Positions 25,328-37,731 of a stretch of 64,000 nt of DNA are shown here, piece by piece (within the stretch, counting starts at the first letter, position 1; every line of letters starts with the position of its first letter). The notes below the pieces were generated by a model. That model was given only the letters and a program-made list of their open reading frames with translations. It was not told the origin of the DNA and made no database searches. The translations under genes were made by a program, and so were the position numbers. The DNA is from Eutreptiella sp. 'Long Island Sound 2002' (taxonomy: Eukaryota; Euglenozoa; Euglenophyceae; Eutreptiales; Eutreptiaceae): NCBI GenBank assembly GCA_964036045.1, contig OZ038379.1:15326317-15390316 (forward strand), given 5' to 3'.

Positions 25328-28300
25328 GAGCGGGGGGCAAAATCAGAAGTGGCCCACAAGTGGGCAAATTGGCTACCTCACCCCTGCCGTATCGGGGAGC
25401 CCCACCGCTGCAGAGCGGGGGGCAAAATCAGAAGTGGCCCACAAGTGGGCAAAGTGGCTACCTCACCCCTGCCGTATCAGGGAGCCCCACCGCTGCAGAG
25501 CGGGGGGCAGAATCAGAAGTGGCCCACAAGTGGGCAAAGTGGCTACCTCACCCCTGCCGTATCGGGGAGCCCCACCGCTGCAGAGCGGGGTGCAGAATCA
25601 GAAGTGGCCCACAAGTGGGCAAAGTGGCTACCTCACCCCTGCCGTATCGGGGATCCCCTTCGCTTCAGAGCGGGGGGCAAAATCAGAAGTGGCCAACAAG
25701 TGGGCAAATTGGCTACCTCACCCCTGCCGTATCGGGGAGCCCCACCGCTGCAGAGCGGGGGGCAGAATCAGAAGTGGCCAACAAGTGGGCAAATTGGCTA
25801 CCTCACCCCTGCCGTATCGGGGATCCCCTTCGCTTCAGAGCGGGGGGCAAAATCAGAAGTGGCCCACACGTGGGCAAAGTGGCTACCTCACCCCTGCCGT
25901 ATCGGGGAGCCCCACCGCTGCAGAGCGGGGGGCAAAATCAGAAGTGGCCCACAAGTGGGCAAAGTGGCTACCTCACCCCTGCCGTATCAGGGAGCCCCAC
26001 CGCTGCAGAGCGGGGGGCAGAATCAGAAGTGGCCCACAAGTGGGCAAAGTGGCTACCTCACCCCTGCCGTATCGGGGAGCCCCACCGCTGCAGAGCGGGG
26101 GGCAAAATCAGAAGTGGCCCACAAGTGGGCAAAGTGGCTACCTCACCCCTGCCGTATCGGGGATCCCCTTCGCTTCAAAGCGGGGGGCAAAATCAGAAGT
26201 GGCCCACAAGTGGGCAAAGTGGCTACCTCACCCCTGCCGTATCGGGGAGCCCCACCGCTGCAGAGCGGGGGGCAGAATCAGAAGTGGCCCACAAGTGGGC
26301 AAAGTGGCTACCTCACCCCTGCCGTATCGGGGATCCCCTTCGCTTCAGAGCGGGGGGCAAAATCAGAAGTGGCCAACAAGTGGGCAAATTGGCTACCTCA
26401 CCCCTGCCGTATCGGGGAGCCCCACCGCTGCAGAGCGGGGGGCAAAATCAGAAGTGGCCCACAAGTGGGCAAAGTGGCTACCTCACCCCTGCCGTATCAG
26501 GGAGCCCCACCGCTGCAGAGCGGGGGGCAGAATCAGAAGTGGCCCACAAGTGGGCAAAGTGGCTACCTCACCCCTGCCGTATCGGGGAGCCCCACCGCTG
26601 CAGAGCGGGGGGCAAAATCAGAAGTGGCCCACAAGTGGGCAAAGTGGCTACCTCACCCCTGCCGTATCGGGGAGCCCCACCGCTGCAGAGCGGGGGGCAG
26701 AATCAGAAGTGGCCAACAAGTGGGCAAATTGGCTACCTCACCCCTGCCGTATCGGGGATCCCCTTCGCTTCAGAGCGGGGGGCAAAATCAGAAGTGGCCC
26801 ACACGTGGGCAAAGTGGCTACCTCACCCCTGCCGTATCGGGGAGCCCCACCGCTGCAGAGCGGGGGGCAAAATCAGAAGTGGCCCACAAGTGGGCAAAGT
26901 GGCTACCTCACCCCTGCCGTATCGGGGAGCCCCACCGCTGCAGAGCGGGGGGCAGAATCAGAAGTGGCCCACAAGTGGGCAAAGTGGCTACCTCACCCCT
27001 GCCGTATCGGGGATCCCCACCGCTGCAGAGCGGGGGGCAAAATCAGAAGTGGCCCACAAGTGGGCAAATTGGCTACCTCACCCCTGCCGTATCGGGGATC
27101 CCCTCCGCTTCAGAGGGGGGGGCAAAATCAGAAGTGGCCCACAAGTGGGCAAAGTGGCTACCTCACCCCTGCCGTATCGGGGAGCCCCACCGCTGCAGAG
27201 CGAGGGGCAGAATCAGAAGTGGCCCACAAGTGGGCAAATTGGCTACCTCACCCCTGCCGTATCGGGGATCCCCTTCGCTTCAGAGCGGGGGGCAAAATCA
27301 GAAGTGGCCCACAAGTGGGCAAAGTGGCTACCTCACCCCTGCCGTATCGGGGAGCCCCACCGCTGCAGAGCGGGGGGCAGAATCAGAAGTGGCCCACAAG
27401 TGGGCAAAGTGGCTACCTCACCCCTGCCGTATCGGGGAGCCCCACCGCTGCAGAGCGGGGGGCAGAATCAGAAGTGGCCCACAAGTGGGCAAAGTGGCTA
27501 CCTCACCCCTGCCGTATCGGGGATCCCCTCCGCTTTAGAGCGGGGGGCAAAATCAGAAGTGGCCCACAAGTGGGCAAAGTGGCTACCTCACCCCTGCCGT
27601 ATCGGGGATCCCCTCCGCTGCAGAGCGGGGGGCAAAATCAGAAGTGGCCCACAAGTGGGCAAAGTGGCTACCTCACCCCTGCCGTATCAGGGAGCCCCAC
27701 CGCTGCAGAGCGGGGGGCAGAATCAGAAGTGGCCCACAAGTGGGCAAAGTGGCTACCTCACCCCTGCCGTATCGGGGATCCCCTCCGCTTCAAAGCGAGG
27801 GGCAAAATCAGAAGTGGCCCACAAGTGGGCAAATTGGCTACCTCACCCCTGCCGTATCGGGGAGCCCCACCGCTGCAGAGCGGGGGGCAGAATCAGAAGT
27901 GGCCCACAAGTGGGCAAATTGGCTACCTCACCCCTGCCGTATCAGGGATCCCCACCGCTGCAGAGCGGGGGGCAAAATCAGAAGTGGCCCACAAGTGGGC
28001 AAAGTGGCTACCTCACCCCTGCCGTATCGGGGATCCCCTCCGCTTCAAAGCGAGGGGCAAAATCAGAAGTGGCCCACAAGTGGGCAAATTGGCTACCTCA
28101 CCCCTGCCGTATCGGGGAGCCCCACCGCTGCAGAGCGGGGGGCAGAATCAGAAGTGGCCCACAAGTGGGCAAATTGGCTACCTCACCCCTGCCGTATCGG
28201 GGATCCGCTTCGCTTCAGAGCGGGGGGCAAAATCAGAAGTGGCCCACAAGTGGGCAAAGTGGCTACCTCACCCCTGCCGTATCGGGGAGCCCCACCGCTG

Positions 28301-31300
28301 CAGAGCGGGGGGCAGAATCAGAAGTGGCCCACAAGTGGGCAAATTGGCTACCTCACCCCTGCCGTATCGGGGATCCCCACCGCTGCAGAGCGGGGGGCAA
28401 AATCAGAAGTGGCCCACAAGTGGGCAAAGTGGCTACCTCACCCCTGCCGTATCGGGGATCCCCTCCGCTTCAAAGCGGGGGGCAAAATCAGAAGTGGCCC
28501 ACAAGTGGGCAAAGTGGCTACCTCACCCCTGCCGTATCGGGGAGCCCCACCGCTGCAGAGCGGGGGGCAGAATCAGAAGTGGCCCACAAGTGGGCAAATT
28601 GGCTACCTCACCCCTGCCGTATCGGGGATCCCCTTCGCTTCAGAGCGGGGGGAAAAATCAGAAGTGGCCCACAAGTGGGCAAAGTGGCTACCTCACCCCT
28701 GCCGTATCGGGGAGCCCCACCGCTGCAGAGCGGGGGGCAGAATCAGAAGTGGCCCACAAGTGGGCAAAGTGGCTACCTCACCCCTGCCGTATCGGGGAGC
28801 CCCACCGCTGCAGAGCGGGGGGCAGAATCAGAAGTGGCCCACAAGTGGGCAAATTGGCTACCTCACCCCTGCCGTATCGGGGATCCCCTCCGCTGCAGAG
28901 CGGGGGGCAGAATCAGAAGTGGCCCACAAGTGGGCAAAGTGGCTACCTCACCCCTGCCGTATCGGGGAGCCCCACCGCTGCAGAACGGGGGGCAAAATCA
29001 GAAGTGGCCCACAAGTGGGCAAAGTGGCTACCTCACCCCTGCCGTATCGGGGAGCCCCACCGCTGCAGAGCGGGGGGCAAAATCAGAAGTGGCCCACAAG
29101 TGGGCAAAGTGGCCACCTCACCCCTGCCGTATCGGGGAGCCCCACCGCTGCAGAGCGGGGGGCAGAATCAGAAGTGGCCCACAAGTGGGCAAAGTGGCTA
29201 CCTCACCCCTGCCGTATCGGGGATCCCCTTCGCTTCAGAGCGGGGGGCAAAATCAGAAGTGGCCCACAAGTGGGCAAAGTGGCTACCTCACCCCTGCCGT
29301 ATCGGGGAGCCCCACCGCTGCAGAGCGGGGGGCAGAATCAGAAGTGGCCCACAAGTGGGCAAAGTGGCTACCTCACCCCTGCCGTATCGGGGAGCCCCAC
29401 CGCTGCAGAGCGGGGGGCAGAATCAGAAGTGGCCCACAAGTGGGCAAATTGGCTACCTCACCCCTGCCGTATCGGGGATCCCCTCCGCTGCAGAGCGGGG
29501 GGCAGAATCAGAAGTGGCCCACAAGTGGGCAAAGTGGCTACCTCACCCCTGCCGTATCGGGGAGCCCCACCGCTGCAGAGCGGGGGGCAAAATCAGAAGT
29601 GGCCCACAAGTGGGCAAAGTGGCTACCTCACCCCTGCCGTATCGGGGAGCCCCACCGCTGCAGAGCGGGGGGCAGAATCAGAAGTGGCCCACAAGTGGGC
29701 AAAGTGGCTACCTCACCCCTGCCGTATCGGGGATCCCCTCCGCTTTAGAGCGGGGGGCAAAATCAGAAGTGGCCCACAAGTGGGCAAAGTGGCTACCTCA
29801 CCCCTGCCGTATCGGGGATCCCCTCCGCTGCAGAGCGGGGGGCAAAATCAGAAGTGGCCCACAAGTGGGCAAAGTGGCTACCTCACCCCTGCCGTATCGG
29901 GGAGCCCCACCGCTGCAGAGCGGGGGGCAGAATCAGAAGTGGCCCACAAGTGGGCAAAGTGGCTACCTCACCCCTGCCGTATCGGGGATCCCCACCGCTG
30001 CAGAGCGGGGGGCAAAATCAGAAGTGGCCCACAAGTGGGCAAAGTGGCTACCTCACCCCTGCCGTATCGGGGATCCCCTCCGCTTCAAAGCGAGGGGCAA
30101 AATCAGAAGTGGCCCACAAGTGGGCAAATTGGCTACCTCACCCCTGCCGTATCGGGGAGCCCCACCGCTGCAGAGCGGGGGGCAGAATCAGAAGTGGCCC
30201 ACAAGTGGGCAAATTGGCTACCTCACCCCTGCCGTATCGGGGATCCGCTTCGCTTCAGAGCGGGGGGCAAAATCAGAAGTGGCCCACAAGTGGGCAAAGT
30301 GGCTACCTCACCCCTGCCGTATCGGGGAGCCCCACCGCTGCAGAGCGGGGGGCAGAATCAGAAGTGGCCCACAAGTGGGCAAATTGGCTACCTCACCCCT
30401 GCCGTATCGGGGATCCCCACCGCTGCAGAGCGGGGGGCAAAATCAGAAGTGGCCCACAAGTGGGCAAAGTGGCTACCTCACCCCTGCCGTATCGGGGATC
30501 CCCTCCGCTTCAAAGCGGGGGGCAAAATCAGAAGTGGCCCACAAGTGGGCAAAGTGGCTACCTCACCCCTGCCGTATCGGGGAGCCCCACCGCTGCAGAG
30601 CGGGGGGCAGAATCAGAAGTGGCCCACAAGTGGGCAAATTGGCTACCTCACCCCTGCCGTATCGGGGATCCCCTTCGCTTCAGAGCGGGGGGAAAAATCA
30701 GAAGTGGCCCACAAGTGGGCAAAGTGGCTACCTCACCCCTGCCGTATCGGGGAGCCCCACCGCTGCAGAGCGGGGGGCAGAATCAGAAGTGGCCCACAAG
30801 TGGGCAAAGTGGCTACCTCACCCCTGCCGTATCGGGGAGCCCCACCGCTGCAGAGCGGGGGGCAGAATCAGAAGTGGCCCACAAGTGGGCAAATTGGCTA
30901 CCTCACCCCTGCCGTATCGGGGATCCCCTCCGCTGCAGAGCGGGGGGCAGAATCAGAAGTGGCCCACAAGTGGGCAAAGTGGCTACCTCACCCCTGCCGT
31001 ATCGGGGAGCCCCACCGCTGCAGAACGGGGGGCAAAATCAGAAGTGGCCCACAAGTGGGCAAAGTGGCTACCTCACCCCTGCCGTATCGGGGAGCCCCAC
31101 CGCTGCAGAGCGGGGGGCAGAATCAGAAGTGGCCCACAAGTGGGCAAAGTGGCTACCTCACCCCTGCCGTATCGGGGATCCCCTCCGCTTTAGAGCGGGG
31201 GGCAAAATCAGAAGTGGCCCACAAGTGGGCAAAGTGGCTACCTCACCCCTGCCGTATCGGGGATCCCCTCCGCTGCAGAGCGGGGGGCAAAATCAGAAGT

Positions 31301-34300
31301 GGCCCACAAGTGGGCAAAGTGGCTACCTCACCCCTGCCGTATCGGGGAGCCCCACCGCTGCAGAGCGGGGGGCAGAATCAGAAGTGGCCCACAAGTGGGC
31401 AAAGTGGCTACCTCACCCCTGCCGTATCGGGGAGCCCCACCGCTGCAGAGCGGGGGGCAGAATCAGAAGTGGCCCACAAGTGGGCAAATTGGCTACCTCA
31501 CCCCTGCCGTATCGGGGATCCCCTCCGCTGCAGAGCGGGGGGCAGAATCAGAAGTGGCCCACAAGTGGGCAAAGTGGCTACCTCACCCCTGCCGTATCGG
31601 GGAGCCCCACCGCTGCAGAGCGGGGGGCAAAATCAGAAGTGGCCCACAAGTGGGCAAAGTGGCTACCTCACCCCTGCCGTATCGGGGAGCCCCACCGCTA
31701 CAGAGCGGGGGGCAGAATCAGAAGTGGCCCACAAGTGGGCAAAGTGGCTACCTCACCCCTGCCGTATCGGGGATCCCCTCCGCTTTAGAGCGGGGGGCAA
31801 AATCAGAAGTGGCCCACAAGTGGGCAAAGTGGCTACCTCACCCCTGCCGTATCGGGGATCCCCTCCGCTGCAGAGCGGGGGGCAAAATCAGAAGTGGCCC
31901 ACAAGTGGGCAAAGTGGCTACCTCACCCCTGCCGTATCGGGGAGCCCCACCGCTGCAGAGCGGGGGGCAGAATCAGAAGTGGCCCACAAGTGGGCAAAGT
32001 GGCTACCTCACCCCTGCCGTATCGGGGATCCCCACCGCTGCAGAGCGGGGGGCAAAATCAGAAGTGGCCCACAAGTGGGCAAAGTGGCTACCTCACCCCT
32101 GCCGTATCGGGGATCCCCTCCGCTTCAAAGCGAGGGGCAAAATCAGAAGTGGCCCACAAGTGGGCAAATTGGCTACCTCACCCCTGCCGTATCGGGGAGC
32201 CCCACCGCTGCAGAGCGGGGGGCAGAATCAGAAGTGGCCCACAAGTGGGCAAATTGGCTACCTCACCCCTGCCGTATCGGGGATCCGCTTCGCTTCAGAG
32301 CGGGGGGCAAAATCAGAAGTGGCCCACAAGTGGGCAAAGTGGCTACCTCACCCCTGCCGTATCGGGGAGCCCCACCGCTGCAGAGCGGGGGGCAGAATCA
32401 GAAGTGGCCCACAAGTGGGCAAATTGGCTACCTCACCCCTGCCGTATCGGGGATCCCCACCGCTGCAGAGCGGGGGGCAAAATCAGAAGTGGCCCACAAG
32501 TGGGCAAAGTGGCTACCTCACCCCTGCCGTATCGGGGATCCCCTCCACTTCAAAGCGGGGGGCAAAATCAGAAGTGGCCCACAAGTGGGCAAAGTGGCTA
32601 CCTCACCCCTGCCGTATCGGGGAGCCCCACCGCTGCAAAGCGGGGGGCAGAATCAGAAGTGGCCCACAAGTGGGCAAATTGGCTACCTCACCCCTGCCGT
32701 ATCGGGGATCCCCTTCGCTTCAGAGCGGGGGGAAAAATCAGAAGTGGCCCACAAGTGGGCAAAGTGGCTACCTCACCCCTGCCGTATCGGGGAGCCCCAC
32801 CGCTGCAGAGCGGGGGGCAGAATCAGAAGTGGCCCACAAGTGGGCAAAGTGGCTACCTCACCCCTGCCGTATCGGGGAGCCCCACCGCTGCAGAGCGGGG
32901 GGCAGAATCAGAAGTGGCCCACAAGTGGGCAAATTGGCTACCTCACCCCTGCCGTATCGGGGATCCCCTCCGCTGCAGAGCGGGGGGCAGAATCAGAAGT
33001 GGCCCACAAGTGGGCAAAGTGGCTACCTCACCCCTGCCGTATCGGGGAGCCCCACCGCTGCAGAACGGGGGGCAAAATCAGAAGTGGCCCACAAGTGGGC
33101 AAAGTGGCTACCTCACCCCTGCCGTATCGGGGAGCCCCACCGCTGCAGAGCGGGGGGCAGAATCAGAAGTGGCCCACAAGTGGGCAAAGTGGCTACCTCA
33201 CCCCTGCCGTATCGGGGATCCCCTCCGCTTTAGAGCGGGGGGCAAAATCAGAAGTGGCCCACAAGTGGGCAAAGTGGCTACCTCACCCCTGCCGTATCGG
33301 GGATCCCCTCCGCTGCAGAGCGGGGGGCAAAATCAGAAGTGGCCCACAAGTGGGCAAAGTGGCTACCTCACCCCTGCCGTATCGGGGAGCCCCACCGCTG
33401 CAGAGCGGGGGGCAGAATCAGAAGTGGCCCACAAGTGGGCAAAGTGGCTACCTCACCCCTGCCGTATCGGGGATCCCCACCGCTGCAGAGCGGGGGGCAA
33501 AATCAGAAGTGGCCCACAAGTGGGCAAAGTGGCTACCTCACCCCTGCCGTATCGGGGATCCCTTCCGCTTCAAAGCGAGGGGCAAAATCAGAAGTGGCCC
33601 ACAAGTGGGCAAATTGGCTACCTCACCCCTGCCGTATCGGGGAGCCCCACCGCTGCAGAGCGGGGGGCAGAATCAGAAGTGGCCCACAAGTGGGCAAATT
33701 GGCTACCTCACCCCTGCCGTATCGGGGATCCGCTTCGCTTCAGAGCGGGGGGCAAAATCAGAAGTGGCCCACAAGTGGGCAAAGTGGCTACCTCACCCCT
33801 GCCGTATCGGGGAGCCCCACCGCTGCAGAGCGGGGGGCAGAATCAGAAGTGGCCCACAAGTGGGCAAATTGGCTACCTCACCCCTGCCGTATCGGGGATC
33901 CCCACCGCTGCAGAGCGGGGGGCAAAATCAGAAGTGGCCCACAAGTGGGCAAAGTGGCTACCTCACCCCTGCCGTATCGGGGATCCCCTCCGCTTCAAAG
34001 CGGGGGGCAAAATCAGAAGTGGCCCACAAGTGGGCAAAGTGGCTACCTCACCCCTGCCGTATCGGGGAGCCCCACCGCTGCAGAGCGGGGGGCAGAATCA
34101 GAAGTGGCCCACAAGTGGGCAAATTGGCTACCTCACCCCTGCCGTATCGGGGATCCCCTTCGCTTCAGAGCGGGGGGCAAAATCAGAAGTGGCCCACAAG
34201 TGGGCAAAGTGGCTACCTCACCCCTGCCGTATCGGGGAGCCCCACCGCTGCAGAGCGGGGGGCAGAATCAGAAGTGGCCCACAAGTGGGCAAAGTGGCTA

Positions 34301-35320
34301 CCTCACCCCTGCCGTATCGGGGAGCCCCACCGCTGCAGAGCGGGGGGCAGAATCAGAAGTGGCCCACAAGTGGGCAAATTGGCTACCTCACCCCTGCCGT
34401 ATCGGGGATCCCCTCCGCTGCAGAGCGGGGGGCAGAATCAGAAGTGGCCCACAAGTGGGCAAAGTGGCTACCTCACCCCTGCCGTATCGGGGAGCCCCAC
34501 CGCTGCAGAGCGGGGGGCAAAATCAGAAGTGGCCCACAAGTGGGCAAAGTGGCTACCTCACCCCTGCCGTATCGGGGAGCCCCACCGCTGCAGAGCGGGG
34601 GGCAGAATCAGAAGTGGCCCACAAGTGGGCAAAGTGGCTACCTCACCCCTGCCGTATCGGGGATCCCCTCCGCTTTAGAGCGGGGGGCAAAATCAGAAGT
34701 GGCCCACAAGTGGGCAAAGTGGCTACCTCACCCCTGCCGTATCGGGGATCCCCTCCGCTTTAGAGCGGGGGGCAGAATCAGAAGTGGCCCACAAGTGGGC
34801 AAATTGGCTACCTCACCCCTGCCGTATCGGGGATCCCCACCGCTGCAGAGCGGGGGGCAGAATCAGAAGTGGCCCACAAGTGGGCAAAGTGGCTACCTCA
34901 CCCCTGCCGTATCGGGGAGCCCCACCGCTGCAGAGCGGGGGGCAGAATCAGAAGTGGCCCACAAGTGGGCAAAGTGGCTACCTCACCCCTGCCGTATCGG
35001 GGAGCCCCACCGCTGCAGAGCGGGGGGCAGAATCAGAAGTGGCCCACAAGTGGGCAAAGTGGCTACCTCACCCCTGCCGTATCGGGGATCCCCTCCGCTT
35101 TAGAGCGGGGGGCAAAATCAGAAGTGGCCCACAAGTGGGCAAAGTGGCTACCTCACCCCTGCCGTATCGGGGATCCCCTCCGCTGCAGAGCGGGGGGCAA
35201 AATCAGAAGTGGCCCACAAGTGGGCAAAGTGGCTACCTCACCCCTGCCGTATCGGGGAGCCCCACCGCTGCAGAGCGGGGGGCAAAATCAGAAGTGGCCC
35301 ACAAGTGGGCAAGGTGGCTA
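25328..35320. repeat. 85-bp satellite array, about 117 copies, with higher-order structure
   Basis: Head-to-tail units of exactly 85 bases fill almost 10 kb. Each unit contains the perfect palindrome GCCCACAAGTGGGC, then CTACCTCACCCCTGCC and CGCTGCAGAGCGGGG or variants of it. Variation is confined to a few positions (for example AAAGTGG/AAATTGG, CGGGGAGCC/CGGGGATCC). Rare variants recur at fixed spacing: GGATCCGCTT at 28201, 30241 and 32281, CAGAACGGGG at 28981, 31021 and 33061, and GGGAAAAATCAG near 28650, 30690 and 32730, all 2,040 bases (24 units) apart. Other markers are 1,445 bases (17 units) apart. The unit length is not a multiple of three and all three plus-strand frames are open over long stretches. 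Confidence 0.97.
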
Positions 35321-35325
35321 TCAGT

Positions 35326-35576
35326 AACCTAGTAATAAAAAAAAATTTTGTTTTTACTAGGTTCTGAAACCTAGTAAAAACAAAAACTCTTTTTTCTACT
35401 AGGTTTGAAAACCTAGTAAAAAAAAAATTTTTTTTTACTAGGTTTTGAAACCTAGTAAAAAAAAAAACTTTTTTTTTACTAGGTTCCCAATACCTAGTAA
35501 AAAAACGTGTTACCTAGTAAACTGTCACCTAGTAAAAAAAAAACTTTTTAAAAAAAAAATTTTTACTAGGTTTCAC
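35326..35576. repeat. Right-end cluster of ACTAGGTT fold-back repeats
   Basis: At least four successive perfect or near-perfect hairpins of the form AACCTAGTA-A/T spacer-TACTAGGTT occupy 35326-35363, 35367-35406, 35408-35446 and 35448-35485. A longer nested one ends at 35576. They begin immediately after the satellite array. The same motif marks the left end of the proposed insertion. Confidence 0.88.
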
Positions 35577-35596
35577 TACAGACCCCGTTCCCGGGG

Positions 35597-37731
35597 TCAT
35601 CAGGTCGGACAGGGCCGGCGAGCGGACAAACGGTGTGGACGCAGCCTCCCGTAGACTGCCCCGTGTTCAACAAGTTTCGAACATCTGCGAGGCGACATGA
35701 AACCCAACAAAAGGACCAAGAAAAGGCCGGGGAAGGCGCGGGGGCGAGTTGTCCTCCGGGGGAATGAGGAGCTCCGCCCCCTGACGCCACCATCTCCCCC
35801 TTTACTCAGGGGTACACCGACACCGTCGTCATGCCGCAGTCAGACCCCAGGACCCTCACGCCTTCCTGAGGGGGGGGGGGGGGCGAGGCGGGAGTACAGG
35901 ACATCACAGAGGCCTTGCCGTCCCAAAGGGCAAAGGGGATGGACCCTGCCGGTGCCTCTGCCCCGGCCGCCAGGATGGCGCTCCCCGACGGAGGGGACAA
36001 CGAGAAGCGCGTTGCATGGGTAACGGAGAGGCCCGTGAGCGACACCGCCCTCCGTACCGTCGCATCGCGCGGGGCATTCCATCCTCGCGGGCAGTCGTGA
36101 GCTCACCCTCGCTAGGGCCGTGGAGGGAAATTCGGCCCCATCACTTGAGAGGGAGTGGAGCGTGTGGGTGGGTTGAGGGTGTGTGTGCGGGTGGTTTGCC
36201 CCCCCATCCCCCCCCCACCCACCACCACCGCTGGTGCTGAGTTGTTAAGTCGAGCGGTTGGTGCGCAACCGGTTTTTTTGAAGGGTTGGCCGGGGTGGGG
36301 CCAGGACCCGAGCCTTGCTCGCCGAGAACCAAAGATGTGGGGTGGGGGCATTGCTTTACCTCCTTTACACTGTTTGCGCTTCAGTCCAACAGCACTGCCA
36401 GTCACACTGGGCGACGAAGGCAAAGAACATGTGCTGGAGGAGTTTGACTTGGCAGCGTCGCGGGAGCCTCAGCCACGGGCCGGGACCACAACCCGCATCT
36501 CCCGGTCAAACAGATGAAGGTGAGCAGCCCGACCACACCACTGCGTGCCTCTGTGCCGCTGTGCCACGGTGTTGTGCTCGCGTGGTTGGGCCTGTGTGCC
36601 GATGTGCCGCCAGGTGCCCCCATCTACTTTGCCATGTGCCTGTGCCTGTGCCTGTGTACGCGTGCCCATGTGCCACTCTGCCTCAGCCTGGGAATCGGGA
36701 TGGGGACCGGAGATGGGGGAGGGTAGGGGGGACAGACTGGCTTTTGAAGGGATCGTTGTGGGGTGGCAGGGGTCTGGGACCCAAAGAGTGCGTACAAAAA
36801 GTGGCCCGAAGTCATTCATCCTTCGGTAAGTGTCGCTTTTTCGCATCGTGACAACTTTGGCGGGGGTGTGGACCAGGGGGGTCCATGCCAACGTCGTGTT
36901 GTGGGGACTGCAAAGCGCACTTCCATGCCCCAATCTCCACGACCTCCTGCATCTCCCTGTGGCATGTTGGCGATGGCTTTTGCTGAGTTGCAGGGGCCCT
37001 GGTCCGTGCCTTGCGCATGCCTTTGAAGAACAGCTCCAAACAGGTGGTGCCACGTGGGCGTCACATCCCATGGGCCAGAGACATGCAGTGCGCCTCAGTG
37101 TTGTGGTTCCGGGCGCTTGCATCGTGCACTTGGGGGGGGGGGGGGGGTGGGGCAACAGCGAAAAAAGGTTGTGGCTTGGGCCGGGGCGTCCTTCAACTCC
37201 AGCCCCGGCAGATGAGGGTCCGCTTTGCTTGAACACACCAAAAAATTGCCCCATCAAAGAAAAGGGCACTGAAAACAGGTGACTGTAGTTTGAAGGGCAG
37301 ATAAAAAGGCGGTTGGCGGGTAGCCAAACGGCGGCTCGCACAGGGATAGACAAAAAAAAAGGCCGGGGGGGGGGGTCCGCCCCCTGGACCCTCCCCCCGG
37401 CCCTCTCGCCCACAGACGACAATTACAACTACATTGCCATACCGGTCTGCCGCAACACCCGCAGCCATGGACGATGCTCGCACCTTCCCTTGCACACGGC
37501 GCACAATCAACGATTGGGGGGGTGTTCTGGGGCACCAGCCAAACGCCGAGGGCGCTTAAAAGGGCGAGCCCCCATCGGAGTTGCAGGAAGGCCCCATGCC
37601 CTCCCGGAGGATGTGAGGGGGGCTGGAGTTGGGGGGGGGGGGGGTCGGCGATAGTGGGAAGGTGGACAGGCGGGGGCTCTGCACATGCGGGGGGCGGGCG
37701 GATGGGGCCGGGTGCGCAGGGGCACACACAC
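35597..37731. other. Residual intron sequence to the right of the insertion
   Basis: This is the part of the sixth-to-seventh blade intron outside the insertion. It carries G tracts (for example near 35869-35882 and 37131-37147) and long GC-rich open frames on both strands without recognisable domains. Confidence 0.4.

Larger units (their letters stand above)
24532..35585. mobile_element. Candidate 11-kb insertion carrying a satellite array and a gene fragment
   Basis: The element sits inside an intron of the receptor-like gene. Its ends carry the 13-base inverted repeat GTGAAACCTAGTA (24539-24551) and TACTAGGTTTCAC (35564-35576). Just outside, the 11-base string CGTTCCCGGGG occurs directly repeated at 24521-24531 and 35586-35596, a possible target-site duplication. 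Inside, from the left: clustered ACCTAGTA repeats, a minus-strand exon (24964-25324), an 85-bp satellite (25328-35320), and a run of ACTAGGTT fold-backs. Removing it leaves an intron of about 2.4 kb, like its neighbours. No transposase or recombinase is recognisable, so it would be non-autonomous, or not a transposon at all. Confidence 0.5.

Noticed and set aside
25328-35320. CRISPR array
   Set aside because: The repeats are contiguous 85-base units without spacers, the DNA is eukaryotic, and no cas-like gene is present.
24541-35576. Internal telomeric repeats
   Set aside because: The CCTAGTAAAA motif is not a known telomere repeat and the units occur as hairpins rather than as one strand-biased array.
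36469-37422. A 317-codon minus-strand open frame
   Set aside because: It is low-complexity His/Pro/Gln-rich translation of GC-rich intron with no domain. The two flanking RCC1 exons define this as intron.
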